Positions 47,061 to 56,522 are shown, counted from the first letter of the stretch. The stretch: 64,000 bases of DNA from Hylemonella gracilis ATCC 19624 (GCF_000211835.1 NZ_AEGR01000102.1:39818-103817), one strand, 5' to 3'. The notes: generated from the letters alone by a model not told the origin. Translations and numbers: made by a program.

Positions 47061-47672
47061 TTACTTGCGCATCACCTTCTCGGAAGGCGTCAGGGCCTCG
47101 ATGTAGGCCGGACGCGAAAAGATGCGCTCAGCGTACTTGAGCAGGGGTGCGGCATTCTTGGACAAGTCGATGCCGTAGTAATCCAGACGCCAAAGCAGCG
47201 GGGCGATCGCCACGTCCAGCATGGAGAAGTTATCGCCGAGCATGTACTTGTTCTTCAAGAACACGGGCGCCAACTGCGTCAGGCGGTCGCGGATGTGGCC
47301 ACGGGCCTTTTCCAGCGCCTTCTCGTTGTTCTTGGTCGCGCGATTTTCGAGCGTGGACACGTGAACGAACAGCTCCTTCTCGAAGTTCAGCAGGAACAGG
47401 CGCACACGGGCACGGTCCACCGGGTCACCCGGCATGAGCTGCGGATGGGGAAAGCGCTCGTCGATGTACTCGTTGATGATGTTGGACTCGTACAGGATCA
47501 AGTCACGCTCGACCAGGATGGGCACCTGGCCGTAGGGATTCATGACATTGATGTCCTCGGGCTTGTTGTAGAGGTCCACATCACGGATTTCGAAATCCAT
47601 GCCCTTCTCGAACAACACGAAACGGCAGCGGTGGGAGAAGGGGCAGGTCGTGCCCGAGTACAGCACCATCAT
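47061..47672 (-). CDS. sspA: Stringent starvation protein A (glutathione S-transferase fold)
   Basis: A 203-residue RNA-polymerase-associated protein with a GST fold: thioredoxin-like N-terminus MVLYSGTTCPFSHRCR, then NPYGQVPILVERDLILYESNII and an all-helical second half. In E. coli SspA lowers H-NS levels and supports stationary-phase and acid survival. It is 22 bases upstream of sspB. The upstream gap to petC holds two terminator-like hairpins and a promoter candidate, so sspAB is probably a separate transcription unit from petABC. Confidence 0.95.
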   Translation of the reverse strand: MMVLYSGTTCPFSHRCRFVLFEKGMDFEIRDVDLYNKPEDINVMNPYGQVPILVERDLILYESNIINEYIDERFPHPQLMPGDPVDRARVRLFLLNFEKELFVHVSTLENRATKNNEKALEKARGHIRDRLTQLAPVFLKNKYMLGDNFSMLDVAIAPLLWRLDYYGIDLSKNAAPLLKYAERIFSRPAYIEALTPSEKVMRK

Positions 47673-47724
47673 GTGGGTTGGCTCCTGGGAGGATGGGGAA
47701 AAGAAGGAAATTCAGAAACGAAAA

Positions 47725-47753
47725 GAGTGGGTTGCATTATCGCAAACCCACTC
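47725..47753 (-). terminator. Second terminator-like hairpin downstream of petC
   Basis: On the minus strand, arms GAGTGGGTTTGC and GCAACCCACTC (one bulged base) enclose GATAAT and are followed by TTTTCGTTTCT. It comes right after the hairpin at 47757-47793, making a tandem pair. It overlaps the -10 of the candidate sspA promoter, so it could instead be an operator or attenuator. Confidence 0.55.
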
Positions 47754-47765
47754 ATCAAAAAGCAA
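47736..47765 (-). promoter_or_regulatory. Candidate sigma-70 promoter for sspAB
   Basis: On the minus strand, TTGCTT (47765-47760), an 18-base spacer, and GATAAT (47741-47736). Transcription would start about 60 bases upstream of the sspA ATG. It overlaps the hairpins in the same gap, so it is a tentative call. Confidence 0.35.
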
Positions 47766-47793
47766 ATTTCGCACCAAATTGGTGCGAAATTTG
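47757..47793 (-). terminator. Intrinsic terminator of petABC
   Basis: A perfect inverted repeat with 15-base arms, CAAATTTCGCACCAA and TTGGTGCGAAATTTG, around one base at 47778. On the minus strand it is followed by CTTTTTG. It lies 15 bases past the petC stop. Confidence 0.9.
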
Positions 47794-47807
47794 TTCAATC
47801 AAACAGC

Positions 47808-48563
47808 TTACTTGACGTCTTTCCAGTACGCCGCGTTCAGACGCCAGGCGAGGACAGTGAAGCCCAGCAGGAAGATCAGAACCCACACACCGATGCGCAC
47901 ACGGGTGTTTTGCGCAGGTTCGCCCATCCACTGCAGGAAGTTCACCAGATCGCCAACGGCCTGGTCATATTGAAGCGGTGTCAAGGTGCCGGGCGTGACT
48001 TGCTGCCAGCCCTTGAACACATGCACTTCATGACCATGCTCTTCGCGCGTCTCATAGACAGGGGCGCGCTTGCCTTGCAGTTCCCACAGCACGTGGGGCA
48101 TGGCGACGCTGGGGAAGGCGAGATTGTTCCAGCCCGTCGCCTTGCTGGCATCGGGATAGAAGGTACGCAAGAAGGTGTAGAGATAGTCCGCACCCGTGCC
48201 GCCATGGCCCGCACGCGAGCGGGCGATCAGCGTCAGGTCAGGCGGGTTTGCGCCGAACCAGTCCTTGGCCTGCTTCGGGTCGATGGCCGACTTCATCAGG
48301 TCACCCACCTTGTCACTGGTGAACAGCAGGTTGTCCTTGATCTGCTCGCTCGTGAAACCGATGTCCTGCAAGCGGTTGTAGCGCATGAAGGCGGCCGAAT
48401 GGCAGTTCAGGCAATAGTTCACGAACAGGCGGGCGCCGTTCTGCAACGACACCGTATCGCTGGTGTTCACGGGGGCCTTGTCCCAGGCGATGCCGCCTTC
48501 GGCGGCCAGGGCGCCCGCGCTCAAGGCAAAGAACGTGGAGAGGGCAAGAATCAGTTTTTTCAT
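47808..48563 (-). CDS. petC: Cytochrome c1 (ubiquinol-cytochrome c reductase)
   Basis: A 251-residue haem protein of the bc1 complex. A signal peptide ends at about residue 21 (SAGALAAEGG). The haem site is CLNCH (51-55), and a conserved methionine in SVAMPHVLWEL is the probable second axial ligand. A single C-terminal membrane anchor spans about 222-242. It passes electrons from the Rieske centre to soluble cytochrome c in the periplasm. ATG 48563 follows a GGAG and lies 17 bases after petB, the last gene of petABC. Confidence 0.96.
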   Translation of the reverse strand: MKKLILALSTFFALSAGALAAEGGIAWDKAPVNTSDTVSLQNGARLFVNYCLNCHSAAFMRYNRLQDIGFTSEQIKDNLLFTSDKVGDLMKSAIDPKQAKDWFGANPPDLTLIARSRAGHGGTGADYLYTFLRTFYPDASKATGWNNLAFPSVAMPHVLWELQGKRAPVYETREEHGHEVHVFKGWQQVTPGTLTPLQYDQAVGDLVNFLQWMGEPAQNTRVRIGVWVLIFLLGFTVLAWRLNAAYWKDVK

Positions 48564-48580
48564 GTTGTTGCTCCGTCTGC

Positions 48581-49996
48581 TCAATGCGCCTCGAAGGTCA
48601 CGCGGCTGGGCACCGGCTTGGGCTCACCCAGGCGGCTCCACCACGGCATCAGCAGGAAGAAGCCGAAATAGAACAGGGTGCCGACCTGGGACACGCGCTC
48701 ACCGATCGGAGACGGCGGCTGCACACCCAGATAACCCAGGATCAGGAAGACGATCACGAACAGGCCGTAGAGGTACTTGTGCCAGCTCGGACGGTAACGG
48801 ATGGACTTGACTGGGCTGTTGTCCAGCCAGGGCAGGAAGAACAGGATGATCACCGCGCCGCCCATCACCACCACGCCCCAGAACTTGGCGTCGATCCCCA
48901 GCATCAAGGCGATGCCGACGAGGGCGCCCACCGCCACCGCACCTTTGCCCTTGGTGCCCAAGTTGCCCTTGACGATGGCCAACACGGCGGCCAGCGCCAC
49001 GATCAGCACCAGCGCGTACATCATCTCGGTCGTGATGGCACGCAGCATGGAGTAGAAGGGCGTGAAGTACCAAACTGGAGCAATGTGCGCCGGGGTCTTG
49101 AGCGGGTCGGCCGGAATGAAGTTGTTGTACTCCAGGAAGTAGCCGCCGAACTCGGGCGCGAAGAACACGATGGCAGAGAACACCATCAGGAACACGCTCA
49201 CGCCCATGATGTCGTGCACCGTGTAGTACGGATGGAAGGGGATGCCGTCGGCAGGCGCATCCTTGGACCAACGGTTACCCTTGGGGCCCTTCTTGATTTC
49301 AACGCCGTCCGGGTTGTTGGAACCCACGTCGTGCAGCGCCAGCAAATGCGCCACGATCAGACCCAGCAGCACCAGGGGCACGGCGATCACGTGGAAGCTG
49401 AAGAAGCGGTTCAGTGTCGCATCGCCCACCACGTAGTCACCGCGAATCAGCAGGGCCAGATCCGGTCCGATGAAGGGAATGGCGGAGAACAGGTTCACGA
49501 TCACCTGCGCGCCCCAGTAGGACATCTGGCCCCAGGGCAGCAGATAACCCATGAACGCCTCGGCCATCAGCACCAGAAAGATGGCGCAGCCGAAGACCCA
49601 GACCAGTTCACGCGGCTTGCGGTAACTGCCGTAGATCAAACCACGGAACATGTGCAGGTACACCACGACGAAGAAGGCCGAGGCGCCCGTGCTGTGCATG
49701 TAGCGCACCAGCCAGCCCCAGGGCACGTCGCGCATGATGTATTCCACCGAGCCGAAGGCCAAGGCTGCGTCGGGCTTGTAGTGCATCACCAGGAAGATGC
49801 CGGTGACGATCTGGATCACCAGCACCAGCATGGCCAGCGAGCCGAAGAAATACCAGAAGTTGAAGTTCTTCGGAGCGTAGTACTCCGACATGTGGACGCG
49901 GTAGGCGTCGAAGGCGGTCGGGAACCGGTTCTCGAACCAGTTCAGCACCTTGGCGCCAGCGGGCGCGTCGGCGGGGAGTTCCTTGAATTCAGCCAT
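48581..49996 (-). CDS. petB: Cytochrome b (ubiquinol-cytochrome c reductase)
   Basis: A 471-residue membrane protein with both quinone sites of the bc1 complex. The four haem-ligating histidines are in YMHSTGASAFFVVVYLHMF and SFHVIAVPLVLLGLIVAH. The Qo-site PEWY-type motif appears as APVWYFTPFYSMLRA. The C-terminal extension of about 70 residues adds another hydrophobic segment, normal for betaproteobacteria. It lies between petA (19-base gap) and petC (17-base gap). Confidence 0.97.
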   Translation of the reverse strand: MAEFKELPADAPAGAKVLNWFENRFPTAFDAYRVHMSEYYAPKNFNFWYFFGSLAMLVLVIQIVTGIFLVMHYKPDAALAFGSVEYIMRDVPWGWLVRYMHSTGASAFFVVVYLHMFRGLIYGSYRKPRELVWVFGCAIFLVLMAEAFMGYLLPWGQMSYWGAQVIVNLFSAIPFIGPDLALLIRGDYVVGDATLNRFFSFHVIAVPLVLLGLIVAHLLALHDVGSNNPDGVEIKKGPKGNRWSKDAPADGIPFHPYYTVHDIMGVSVFLMVFSAIVFFAPEFGGYFLEYNNFIPADPLKTPAHIAPVWYFTPFYSMLRAITTEMMYALVLIVALAAVLAIVKGNLGTKGKGAVAVGALVGIALMLGIDAKFWGVVVMGGAVIILFFLPWLDNSPVKSIRYRPSWHKYLYGLFVIVFLILGYLGVQPPSPIGERVSQVGTLFYFGFFLLMPWWSRLGEPKPVPSRVTFEAH

Positions 49997-50015
49997 GATG
50001 TTCTTCTTCCTACCT

Positions 50016-50624
50016 TTAGGCCTTGTCTTCGCCGATCAGCAGCTTGCTGTCGGACAGGTACATGTGCGGCGGGACTTCCAGGTTGTCGGGGGCCGGCTTG
50101 TTCTTGAACACACGGCCCGCCATGTCGAAGGTGGAACCGTGGCAGGGGCAGAGGAAACCACCGGGCCAGTTGTCGGGCAGCGAGGGCTGGGCGCCAGGCG
50201 TGAACTTGTCCGACGGCGAGCAACCCAGATGGGAGCAAATGCCCACGCCCACAAACAACTCGGGCTTGATGGAACGGTGGCGATTCTTGGCGTACTCGGG
50301 GGTCGGGTAGGCCTTGCGATCGGAGTTCGGATCGGCCAGCTGGTCCTCGTCCTTTTCAAGCGTCGCCAGTTGCTCCGGCGTGCGCTTCATGATCCACACC
50401 GGTTTGCCGCGCCATTCGACCGTGACTTTCTCACCCGGCTTGAGGGCGGAAATGTCCACCTCAACGGCGGCACCCGCGGCCTTGGCACGCTCGGACGGCT
50501 GGAAAGTGCTGACGAACGGGACGAGCGTGGCCACGCCCCCCACGGCACCCGCAGCGCCCGTGGCGATCAGCCACGTCCGTTTGCTCGGGTCCATCTGACT
50601 CTGATCGGCAAGCGTGTCGCTCAT
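50016..50624 (-). CDS. petA: Rieske iron-sulfur protein (ubiquinol-cytochrome c reductase)
   Basis: A 202-residue subunit with an N-terminal anchor (about 18-39) preceded by DPSKRTWL, a Tat-like region in which KR replaces the twin arginine. Cluster ligands are Cys130 and His132 in CSHLGC and Cys159 and His162 in CPCHGS, with Cys135 and Cys161 forming the disulfide. Rieske proteins are folded before export, so the tatABC genes in this window are relevant. ATG 50624 is chosen over an ATG 15 bases earlier by alignment of the N-terminus. First gene of petABC. Confidence 0.96.
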   Translation of the reverse strand: MSDTLADQSQMDPSKRTWLIATGAAGAVGGVATLVPFVSTFQPSERAKAAGAAVEVDISALKPGEKVTVEWRGKPVWIMKRTPEQLATLEKDEDQLADPNSDRKAYPTPEYAKNRHRSIKPELFVGVGICSHLGCSPSDKFTPGAQPSLPDNWPGGFLCPCHGSTFDMAGRVFKNKPAPDNLEVPPHMYLSDSKLLIGEDKA

Positions 50625-50694
50625 GGTTTCCTCAATCAAATCTACCGGGGTTGAAATCGTGCCGACCCACGATGGCCGGACTTTTAGCAGGGGG

Positions 50695-50722
50695 ATTCTA
50701 GCCGACTCAACGTGCCGCCAAA
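50695..50722 (-). promoter_or_regulatory. Tentative sigma-70 promoter for petABC
   Basis: On the minus strand, TAGAAT (50700-50695) matches the -10 at five of six positions. A weak -35, TTTGGC (50722-50717), lies 16 bases upstream, inside the end of pdxA. It is about 70 bases before the petA start. Only the -10 is convincing. Confidence 0.3.
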
Positions 50723-51768
50723 CGCTGGGCCGCCCTCACTGCCGCGATCAGGCTGGACGCATCCGCCTCACCTCGCCCGGCGATGTCAAAGGCGGTGCCA
50801 TGGTCCGGACTGGTGCGCAGCAGCGGCAAGCCCAGCGTGACATTCACCCCCTGCTCCACGCCCAGGTACTTGACCGGGATGAGCCCTTGGTCGTGGTACA
50901 TCGCCACCACCACGTCGAATTCGCCCGTGTGGCCTGGCGCGTGACGCGCGCGCATGAACACGGTGTCCGGGGCGTAGGGCCCGCGCGCGTCGATGCCTTC
51001 TGCCCGAGCCTGCTCGAGCGCGGGCGCGATCACCTCGATTTCCTCACGCCCAAACCGCCCGCCCTCCCCCGCATGCGGGTTCAGACCAGCCACGCCGATG
51101 CGCGGCGCGCGACCCAGCAAGGGGCGCAGGGCCGCATCGGTGATCCGCAAGGTCTGCAGGACGTTGTCGGGGGTGACGGCGTCGATGGCCTCCCGCAAGG
51201 AAAGGTGGATGCTGACCAAGACCGTGCGCAACTCCTCATTGGCCAGCATCATGCGAACCGGCATGTCCGCCACCGACACGCCACGATGAGCAGCGGCCTC
51301 GGCCTGCAGCAACTCGGTGTGGCCGGGATAACGGTCCCAGGGCGGGCCGGCGGCAGCCAATGCCTCCTTGTGCAAAGGCGCCGTCACCAGCCCCGCGATC
51401 TCCTCGCGCAGGGCCGCACGCGCGGCCCAGACCACGCACTCGCCCGCCAGCCGCCCGGCCGCAGCGCTGATGTGGCCGGGCGGCGCAGCCTCCAAGCCGC
51501 CCTGCAAGGCGGCGACAGGCAACACCGGCAGATGGTGAGCCGGCACCGTGAGCGCCTGCGCGGGATGACTGATTTGCACCAGGGTCGGCCGTTGTGCCGC
51601 TGGCGCCCTGACTTTGTCGCGCAGCCACCCCGCCGCACGGTGCAGCACCGCAGGATCGCCCACCACAAAGCAACCGCGCAGCAGCTCGGGCGCTTGCCAG
51701 GCCGCCTTCAAAATGATTTCCGGGCCAATGCCCGCGGCGTCGCCCAGGGTGATGGCGAAAGGTTTCAT
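50707..51768 (-). CDS. pdxA: 4-hydroxythreonine-4-phosphate dehydrogenase
   Basis: A 353-residue enzyme of the DXP-dependent pyridoxal phosphate pathway, oxidising 4-phosphohydroxy-L-threonine with NAD. Landmarks are ITLGDAAGIGPEIILKA at the N-terminus, TAPLHKEAL, PGHTELLQ, LNPHAGEGG and AMYHDQGLIPVKYLG; the histidines in the last motifs and the PGHTE motif bind the metal. The usual GDPAGIGPE motif has Ala for Pro. ATG 51768 is 17 bases after the Nif3 gene. Position between nif3 and petA is not the usual one for this cluster, so it looks inserted. Confidence 0.95.
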   Translation of the reverse strand: MKPFAITLGDAAGIGPEIILKAAWQAPELLRGCFVVGDPAVLHRAAGWLRDKVRAPAAQRPTLVQISHPAQALTVPAHHLPVLPVAALQGGLEAAPPGHISAAAGRLAGECVVWAARAALREEIAGLVTAPLHKEALAAAGPPWDRYPGHTELLQAEAAAHRGVSVADMPVRMMLANEELRTVLVSIHLSLREAIDAVTPDNVLQTLRITDAALRPLLGRAPRIGVAGLNPHAGEGGRFGREEIEVIAPALEQARAEGIDARGPYAPDTVFMRARHAPGHTGEFDVVVAMYHDQGLIPVKYLGVEQGVNVTLGLPLLRTSPDHGTAFDIAGRGEADASSLIAAVRAAQRLAAR

Positions 51769-51785
51769 GCGAAGGCCGCCCTGGT

Positions 51786-52562
51786 TCAGGCGGGGTTGTC
51801 GATGTCGATGAATTCGTGCGCCAAGCCTAGCTGCGCCGCGACATGGGCAGCGACGGCGGGCGCGCCGTCGCGCTCGGTGGCGTGGTGACCGCAAGCCAGG
51901 TAGGCCACGCCGCATTCGCGCGCGTAGTGAGCCTGAGGCTCGGAAATCTCTCCCGTGATGTAGGCGTCGGCGCCAGCCGCGATCGCGGCCTCGAAATAGC
52001 CCTGGGCGCCCCCGGTGCACCAGGCAATCTTGCGCAGATTCCGCCGGCCGCCGTCCACGAGCGTCACCCGACGGCCGGAGCCGGGAGTCTGGCCCAGACG
52101 CTGCGCGACATGGTCAGCCAACACATGGGCGTCGGCGTAGAGGTTGCCATCGGCACGCTCACCCAGCCAGCCCAACAAGCCCTCACCAAACGTCGCTTGT
52201 CCACGCAACCCCAGACGGGCGCCCAATTGGGCGTTGTTGCCCAACTCAGGGTGCGCGTCCAAGGGCAGGTGGTAGGCGTAGAGATTGATGTCGTGCGCCA
52301 GCAGCAAGCGCAGCCGCTGCTTCATCCAGCCCGTGACACGGCCGTCTTGGCCGCGCCAGAACAGACCATGGTGGACGAAGATGGCGTCGGCTTGGGCCTC
52401 GATCGCCGCCTCGATCAGCGCCCGACTGGCCGTGACGCCCGATACGATTTTTCGGATGGTGGGTTTGCCTTCGACCTGCAAGCCGTTGGGGCCGTAATCC
52501 TTGAAGCGCTCGGGCTGAAGGAGCGCGTCGAAACTCTGGAGCAAGGTCTCGCGGGAAGTCAT
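51786..52562 (-). CDS. Nif3-like dinuclear metal-centre protein (YbgI family)
   Basis: A 258-residue protein of the NIF3/YbgI family, which forms toroidal hexamers with two metals per subunit. Metal-binding motifs are VHHGLFW (63-69), HLPLDAHPELGNN, and near the C-terminus GHHATE. Family members may act as GTP cyclohydrolase I type 2-like or DNA-associated proteins; function is unsettled. Its linkage to petABC and a Deg-type protease is widespread in betaproteobacteria. It is divergent from metN with about 180 bases between. Confidence 0.9.
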   Translation of the reverse strand: MTSRETLLQSFDALLQPERFKDYGPNGLQVEGKPTIRKIVSGVTASRALIEAAIEAQADAIFVHHGLFWRGQDGRVTGWMKQRLRLLLAHDINLYAYHLPLDAHPELGNNAQLGARLGLRGQATFGEGLLGWLGERADGNLYADAHVLADHVAQRLGQTPGSGRRVTLVDGGRRNLRKIAWCTGGAQGYFEAAIAAGADAYITGEISEPQAHYARECGVAYLACGHHATERDGAPAVAAHVAAQLGLAHEFIDIDNPA

Positions 52563-52699
52563 GCGTGCGATTGTGCTTCATCCCTTAGAGACCACACCGC
52601 CTGGGCCTGCCCGGCCATAGAACCACCGGGCATGACGATATGACGAAAATTTGTTTCTCTTGAGCGCCCGGACCGGGCACACTTTCGCCTCGATTCCAC

Positions 52700-52739
52700 G
52701 AGCCCCGTGTCACAAGCGTCGGGGCTCTTGCTTTTTGTT
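52700..52739 (+). terminator. Intrinsic-terminator-like hairpin in the metN leader (possible attenuator)
   Basis: Arms GAGCCCCG (52700-52707) and CGGGGCTC (52720-52727) with a 12-base loop, followed by TTGCTTTTTGTT and then ATG at 52744. The gene to the left is divergent, so no plus-strand transcript needs ending here except the metN leader itself. A second small palindrome, GCCCGG-A-CCGGGC, lies about 25 bases upstream. Regulation of metNIQ by premature termination is inferred. Confidence 0.65.
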
Positions 52740-52743
52740 CGCC

Positions 52744-53619
52744 ATGCATGCCCCTCTTCCAGTGACTCCGGCCGCGTCGGAGCCTGTTCCGCTGATCCGG
52801 CTTGAGGCCGTCAGCAAGACCTTCACCCTGCCGGACGGCGGACGTTTCCCAGCGGTGCAATCCGTCACGCTCGACATCGCCGCGGGCCAGGTATTGGGCC
52901 TGATCGGCCGCAGCGGCGCGGGCAAGTCCACCCTGCTGCGACTCATCAACCTGCTGGAACGCCCGGATGCCGGACGGGTGCTGGTGGACGGCCGCGACTT
53001 GGTCACCCTGCCCAAACGCGAGCTGCGCGCGACGCGCCAGCACCTGGGCATGATCTTCCAGCAGTTCAACCTGCTGCAGAACGCCACCGTGTTCGACAAC
53101 GTGGCCTTCCCGCTGCGCCTGCACCCGGGGCCCGAGGGCAAGCGCAGCAAAGCCGAGATCGACACACGCGTGCGTGAATGCCTGGCTCTGGTGGGCCTCG
53201 GCGACAAGCTGCAGGCCTATCCGGCACAGCTCTCGGGCGGGCAGAAGCAGCGCGTGGCCATCGCCCGCGCGCTGGCGCCTCGGCCCCAGGTGCTGCTCTG
53301 CGACGAGCCCACCTCGGCCCTGGACGCCGAAACCACCCGCTCGGTGCTGCAGACCTTGCGCGAGATCAACCAGAAGCTGGGCGTGACCCTCGTGATCGTC
53401 ACGCATGAACTCGCCGTCGTGCAGGCGCTGTGCGACCGCGCTGCGGTGGTCGAAGGTGGCCGCGTGGTCGAGCAGTTCGCCGTGGCGGACCTCGACACGC
53501 CGCGCCTCAGCGCCCTGGGCCAGGAACTGGCGCAGGAACAGGGCAAGACCAGGGTGCTCGCGGAACACGCCGCGCGCACAGCCGCCGCGTCCCCGACTTC
53601 CGTGAATCCAGCCCTGTGA
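52744..53619 (+). CDS. metN: Methionine ABC transporter ATP-binding protein, C-terminally short
   Basis: A 291-residue ABC ATPase with Walker A GRSGAGKST (55-63), signature [15 protein letters not shown], Walker B VLLCDEPTSALD and the switch histidine in VTHELAV. MetN normally has about 340 residues because of a C-terminal NIL/C2 domain through which internal methionine inhibits transport. Here only a short alanine-rich tail follows the ATPase core, so that domain is absent. It is first in metN-metI-metQ, preceded by a terminator-like hairpin four bases before its ATG. Confidence 0.9.
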   Translation: MHAPLPVTPAASEPVPLIRLEAVSKTFTLPDGGRFPAVQSVTLDIAAGQVLGLIGRSGAGKSTLLRLINLLERPDAGRVLVDGRDLVTLPKRELRATRQHLGMIFQQFNLLQNATVFDNVAFPLRLHPGPEGKRSKAEIDTRVRECLALVGLGDKLQAYPAQLSGGQKQRVAIARALAPRPQVLLCDEPTSALDAETTRSVLQTLREINQKLGVTLVIVTHELAVVQALCDRAAVVEGGRVVEQFAVADLDTPRLSALGQELAQEQGKTRVLAEHAARTAAASPTSVNPAL

Positions 53620-53649
53620 ACCCCGCCCCGTGACGAGCACCGCCTGACC

Positions 53650-54312
53650 ATGTCCGACAACCTCCTCGAACTCCTGCCCGAACTCTGGCTCGCCACCGGC
53701 CAGACCTTGCTGATGCTGGGCATCGGCCTCTCGGCCGCACTCCTGCTGGGTGGCCCGCTGGGCGTGCTGCTGTTCCTGCTGGGCCCTGGCCAATCGCTGC
53801 AGAACCGGCCGGCCTATCTGGTGCTGAGCTGGGTCGTCAACACCGTGCGCTCCTTCCCATTCATCATCCTGCTGGTGGCCCTGGTGCCGTTCACGCGCAT
53901 CGTCGCCGGCACCTCGATCGGCCCGCTGGCCGCCGCGGTGCCGCTGTCGGTCGCGGCCATCCCCTACTTCGCGCGCTTGGTCGAGCAGAGCATCCGCGAG
54001 GTGCCACGCGGCGTGATCGAGGCCGCGCACGCCATGGGCGCTTCGGAGCTGCAGATCGTCTGGCGCGTGCTGGTGCTGGAGGCCCGATCCGGCCTGGTGC
54101 TGGCGCTGACCGTGCTGGCCGTGAGCTTTCTGTCCTACTCGGCCGTGGCCGGCGTGGTGGGCGGCGGCGGCATCGGCGACCTGGCCATCCGCTACGGCTA
54201 CTACCGTTTCCAGACCGACGTGATGCTGCTGACCATCACCCTGCTCGTCGTGCTGGTCCAGATCATCCAGTTCGGCGGCAGCGCGATCGCGCAGCGGCTG
54301 GACAAACGTTGA
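53650..54312 (+). CDS. metI: Methionine ABC transporter permease
   Basis: A 220-residue inner-membrane permease with about five helices. The ABC-coupling EAA motif appears as VIEAAHAMGASELQIVWRVL (about 122-141), and VNTVRSFPFIILLVALVPFT and SAVAGVVGGGGIGDLAIRYGY are MetI hallmarks. It lies 30 bases after metN and 41 before metQ. Together with those it would import D/L-methionine or related sulfur compounds. Confidence 0.93.
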   Translation: MSDNLLELLPELWLATGQTLLMLGIGLSAALLLGGPLGVLLFLLGPGQSLQNRPAYLVLSWVVNTVRSFPFIILLVALVPFTRIVAGTSIGPLAAAVPLSVAAIPYFARLVEQSIREVPRGVIEAAHAMGASELQIVWRVLVLEARSGLVLALTVLAVSFLSYSAVAGVVGGGGIGDLAIRYGYYRFQTDVMLLTITLLVVLVQIIQFGGSAIAQRLDKR

Positions 54313-54353
54313 ACTCCTTTTCTCCACCCTGACTTTTCTCAAGGAAGCTTTCC

Positions 54354-55178
54354 ATGTCGAACATGCGCCGCCAATTCCTGCGCGCCGGTACCTCCCTGCT
54401 CGCCACCCTGGCCACGGCCCTCACCTTGAATGCGCAAGCCGCCGACCCGGCCAAGAGCAGCCTCACCCTGGGCGCGACCGCAGGCTACAACTACGACGTG
54501 CTGAAGAAAGCCATCGTGCCTCAACTCGAACAGCAGGGTTACAAGGTCAAGCTGGTCGAGTTCAACGACTATGTGCAGCCCAACCTCGCGCTGGCGCAAG
54601 GCGCGCTGGACGCCAACCTGTTCCAGCACATCACCTACCTCAACCGCTTCAAGACCGACCAGAAGCTGGACCTGATCGATCTGGCGCAGAGCACCACGGC
54701 ACCCATGGGCATCTACTCGGACAGCCGCAAGAGCCTGGCCGATCTGAAGGAGGGTGACCGCGTTTCCCTGCCCAATGACCCGAGCAACCTGGCCCGCGCG
54801 CTGCAGTTGCTGGTGCAGCAAAACCTGATCACCGTGAAGGCGGACGTGGACCCGCTGCGCGTGAGCGAACGCGACGTTCAAAACAACCCGAAGAAACTGA
54901 AGTTCGTGCCCATCGAAGCCGCCCAACTGCCGCGCACCCTGGGCGACGTCGCCGTGGCCATCGTGCCGGGCAACTTCGCCACCTCGGCGGGGCTGAAGTT
55001 CACCAGCGCACTGGCCCTGGAAAAGCCCCCCGTGCAATACCAACAAGTGGTCGCCGTGAAGAAGGGTGACGAGGCCAAGCCCTGGGCCAAGGACCTGGCC
55101 GCCGCCTTCAAGTCGCCTTTCTTCAAGCAGGTGCTGAACAAGGAATTCCCGGGCTATACGTATCCGGCTGGGCTGTAA
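54354..55178 (+). CDS. metQ: Methionine-binding periplasmic protein (MetQ/NlpA family), non-lipoprotein form
   Basis: A 274-residue substrate-binding protein of the NlpA/MetQ family. Core motifs are LTLGATAGYNYDVL, VEFNDYVQPNLALAQGALDANLFQH, and SLPNDPSNLARALQLL. The N-terminus is an ordinary signal peptide (RRQFLRAGTSLLATLATALT, cleaved after NAQA near residue 29). Unlike E. coli MetQ, there is no cysteine for lipid attachment, so the receptor should be free in the periplasm. An AGGAAG ribosome site precedes ATG 54354. Last gene of metNIQ. Confidence 0.92.
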   Translation: MSNMRRQFLRAGTSLLATLATALTLNAQAADPAKSSLTLGATAGYNYDVLKKAIVPQLEQQGYKVKLVEFNDYVQPNLALAQGALDANLFQHITYLNRFKTDQKLDLIDLAQSTTAPMGIYSDSRKSLADLKEGDRVSLPNDPSNLARALQLLVQQNLITVKADVDPLRVSERDVQNNPKKLKFVPIEAAQLPRTLGDVAVAIVPGNFATSAGLKFTSALALEKPPVQYQQVVAVKKGDEAKPWAKDLAAAFKSPFFKQVLNKEFPGYTYPAGL

Positions 55179-55219
55179 TACGGAACGGGGCGCCAGGCGC
55201 AGGCGCCGAAGTTGCACGA

Positions 55220-55308
55220 GCTTGCCGGACCGGGGCAGGGGAACCCGACGATTTGGATTTGCGCAGTAAATCCCATGAGAAGCGGTCCCCTGCCCCAGTC
55301 CGGCAAGC
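55220..55308 (+). repeat. Hairpin repeat element with conserved loop, copy C
   Basis: Outer arms GCTTGCCGGAC (55220-55230) and GTCCGGCAAGC (55298-55308) pair perfectly. A C-A mismatch follows at the same place as in copy B, then inner arms GGGGCAGGGGA and TCCCCTGCCCC. The 43-base loop (55243-55285) carries GGATTTGC-GCA-GTAAATCC and CATGAGAAGCGG. One stem pair is A-T in copy B and G-C here, a compensatory change. It lies in the 181-base gap between metQ and the DegS-like gene. Confidence 0.9.
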
Positions 55309-55359
55309 GCCTACGATGAAAGCAACCGTGCAACTGCCGCGCCCCTACAATTTGCAGCC

Positions 55360-56514
<1,155 letters not shown>

Positions 56515-56522
56515 TCCGAATC

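Noticed and set aside
52563..52743. SAM-responsive riboswitch in the metN leader.
   Set aside because: I could not match known SAM-I, SAM-II or SAH aptamer cores by eye. Only the terminator-like hairpin is supported.
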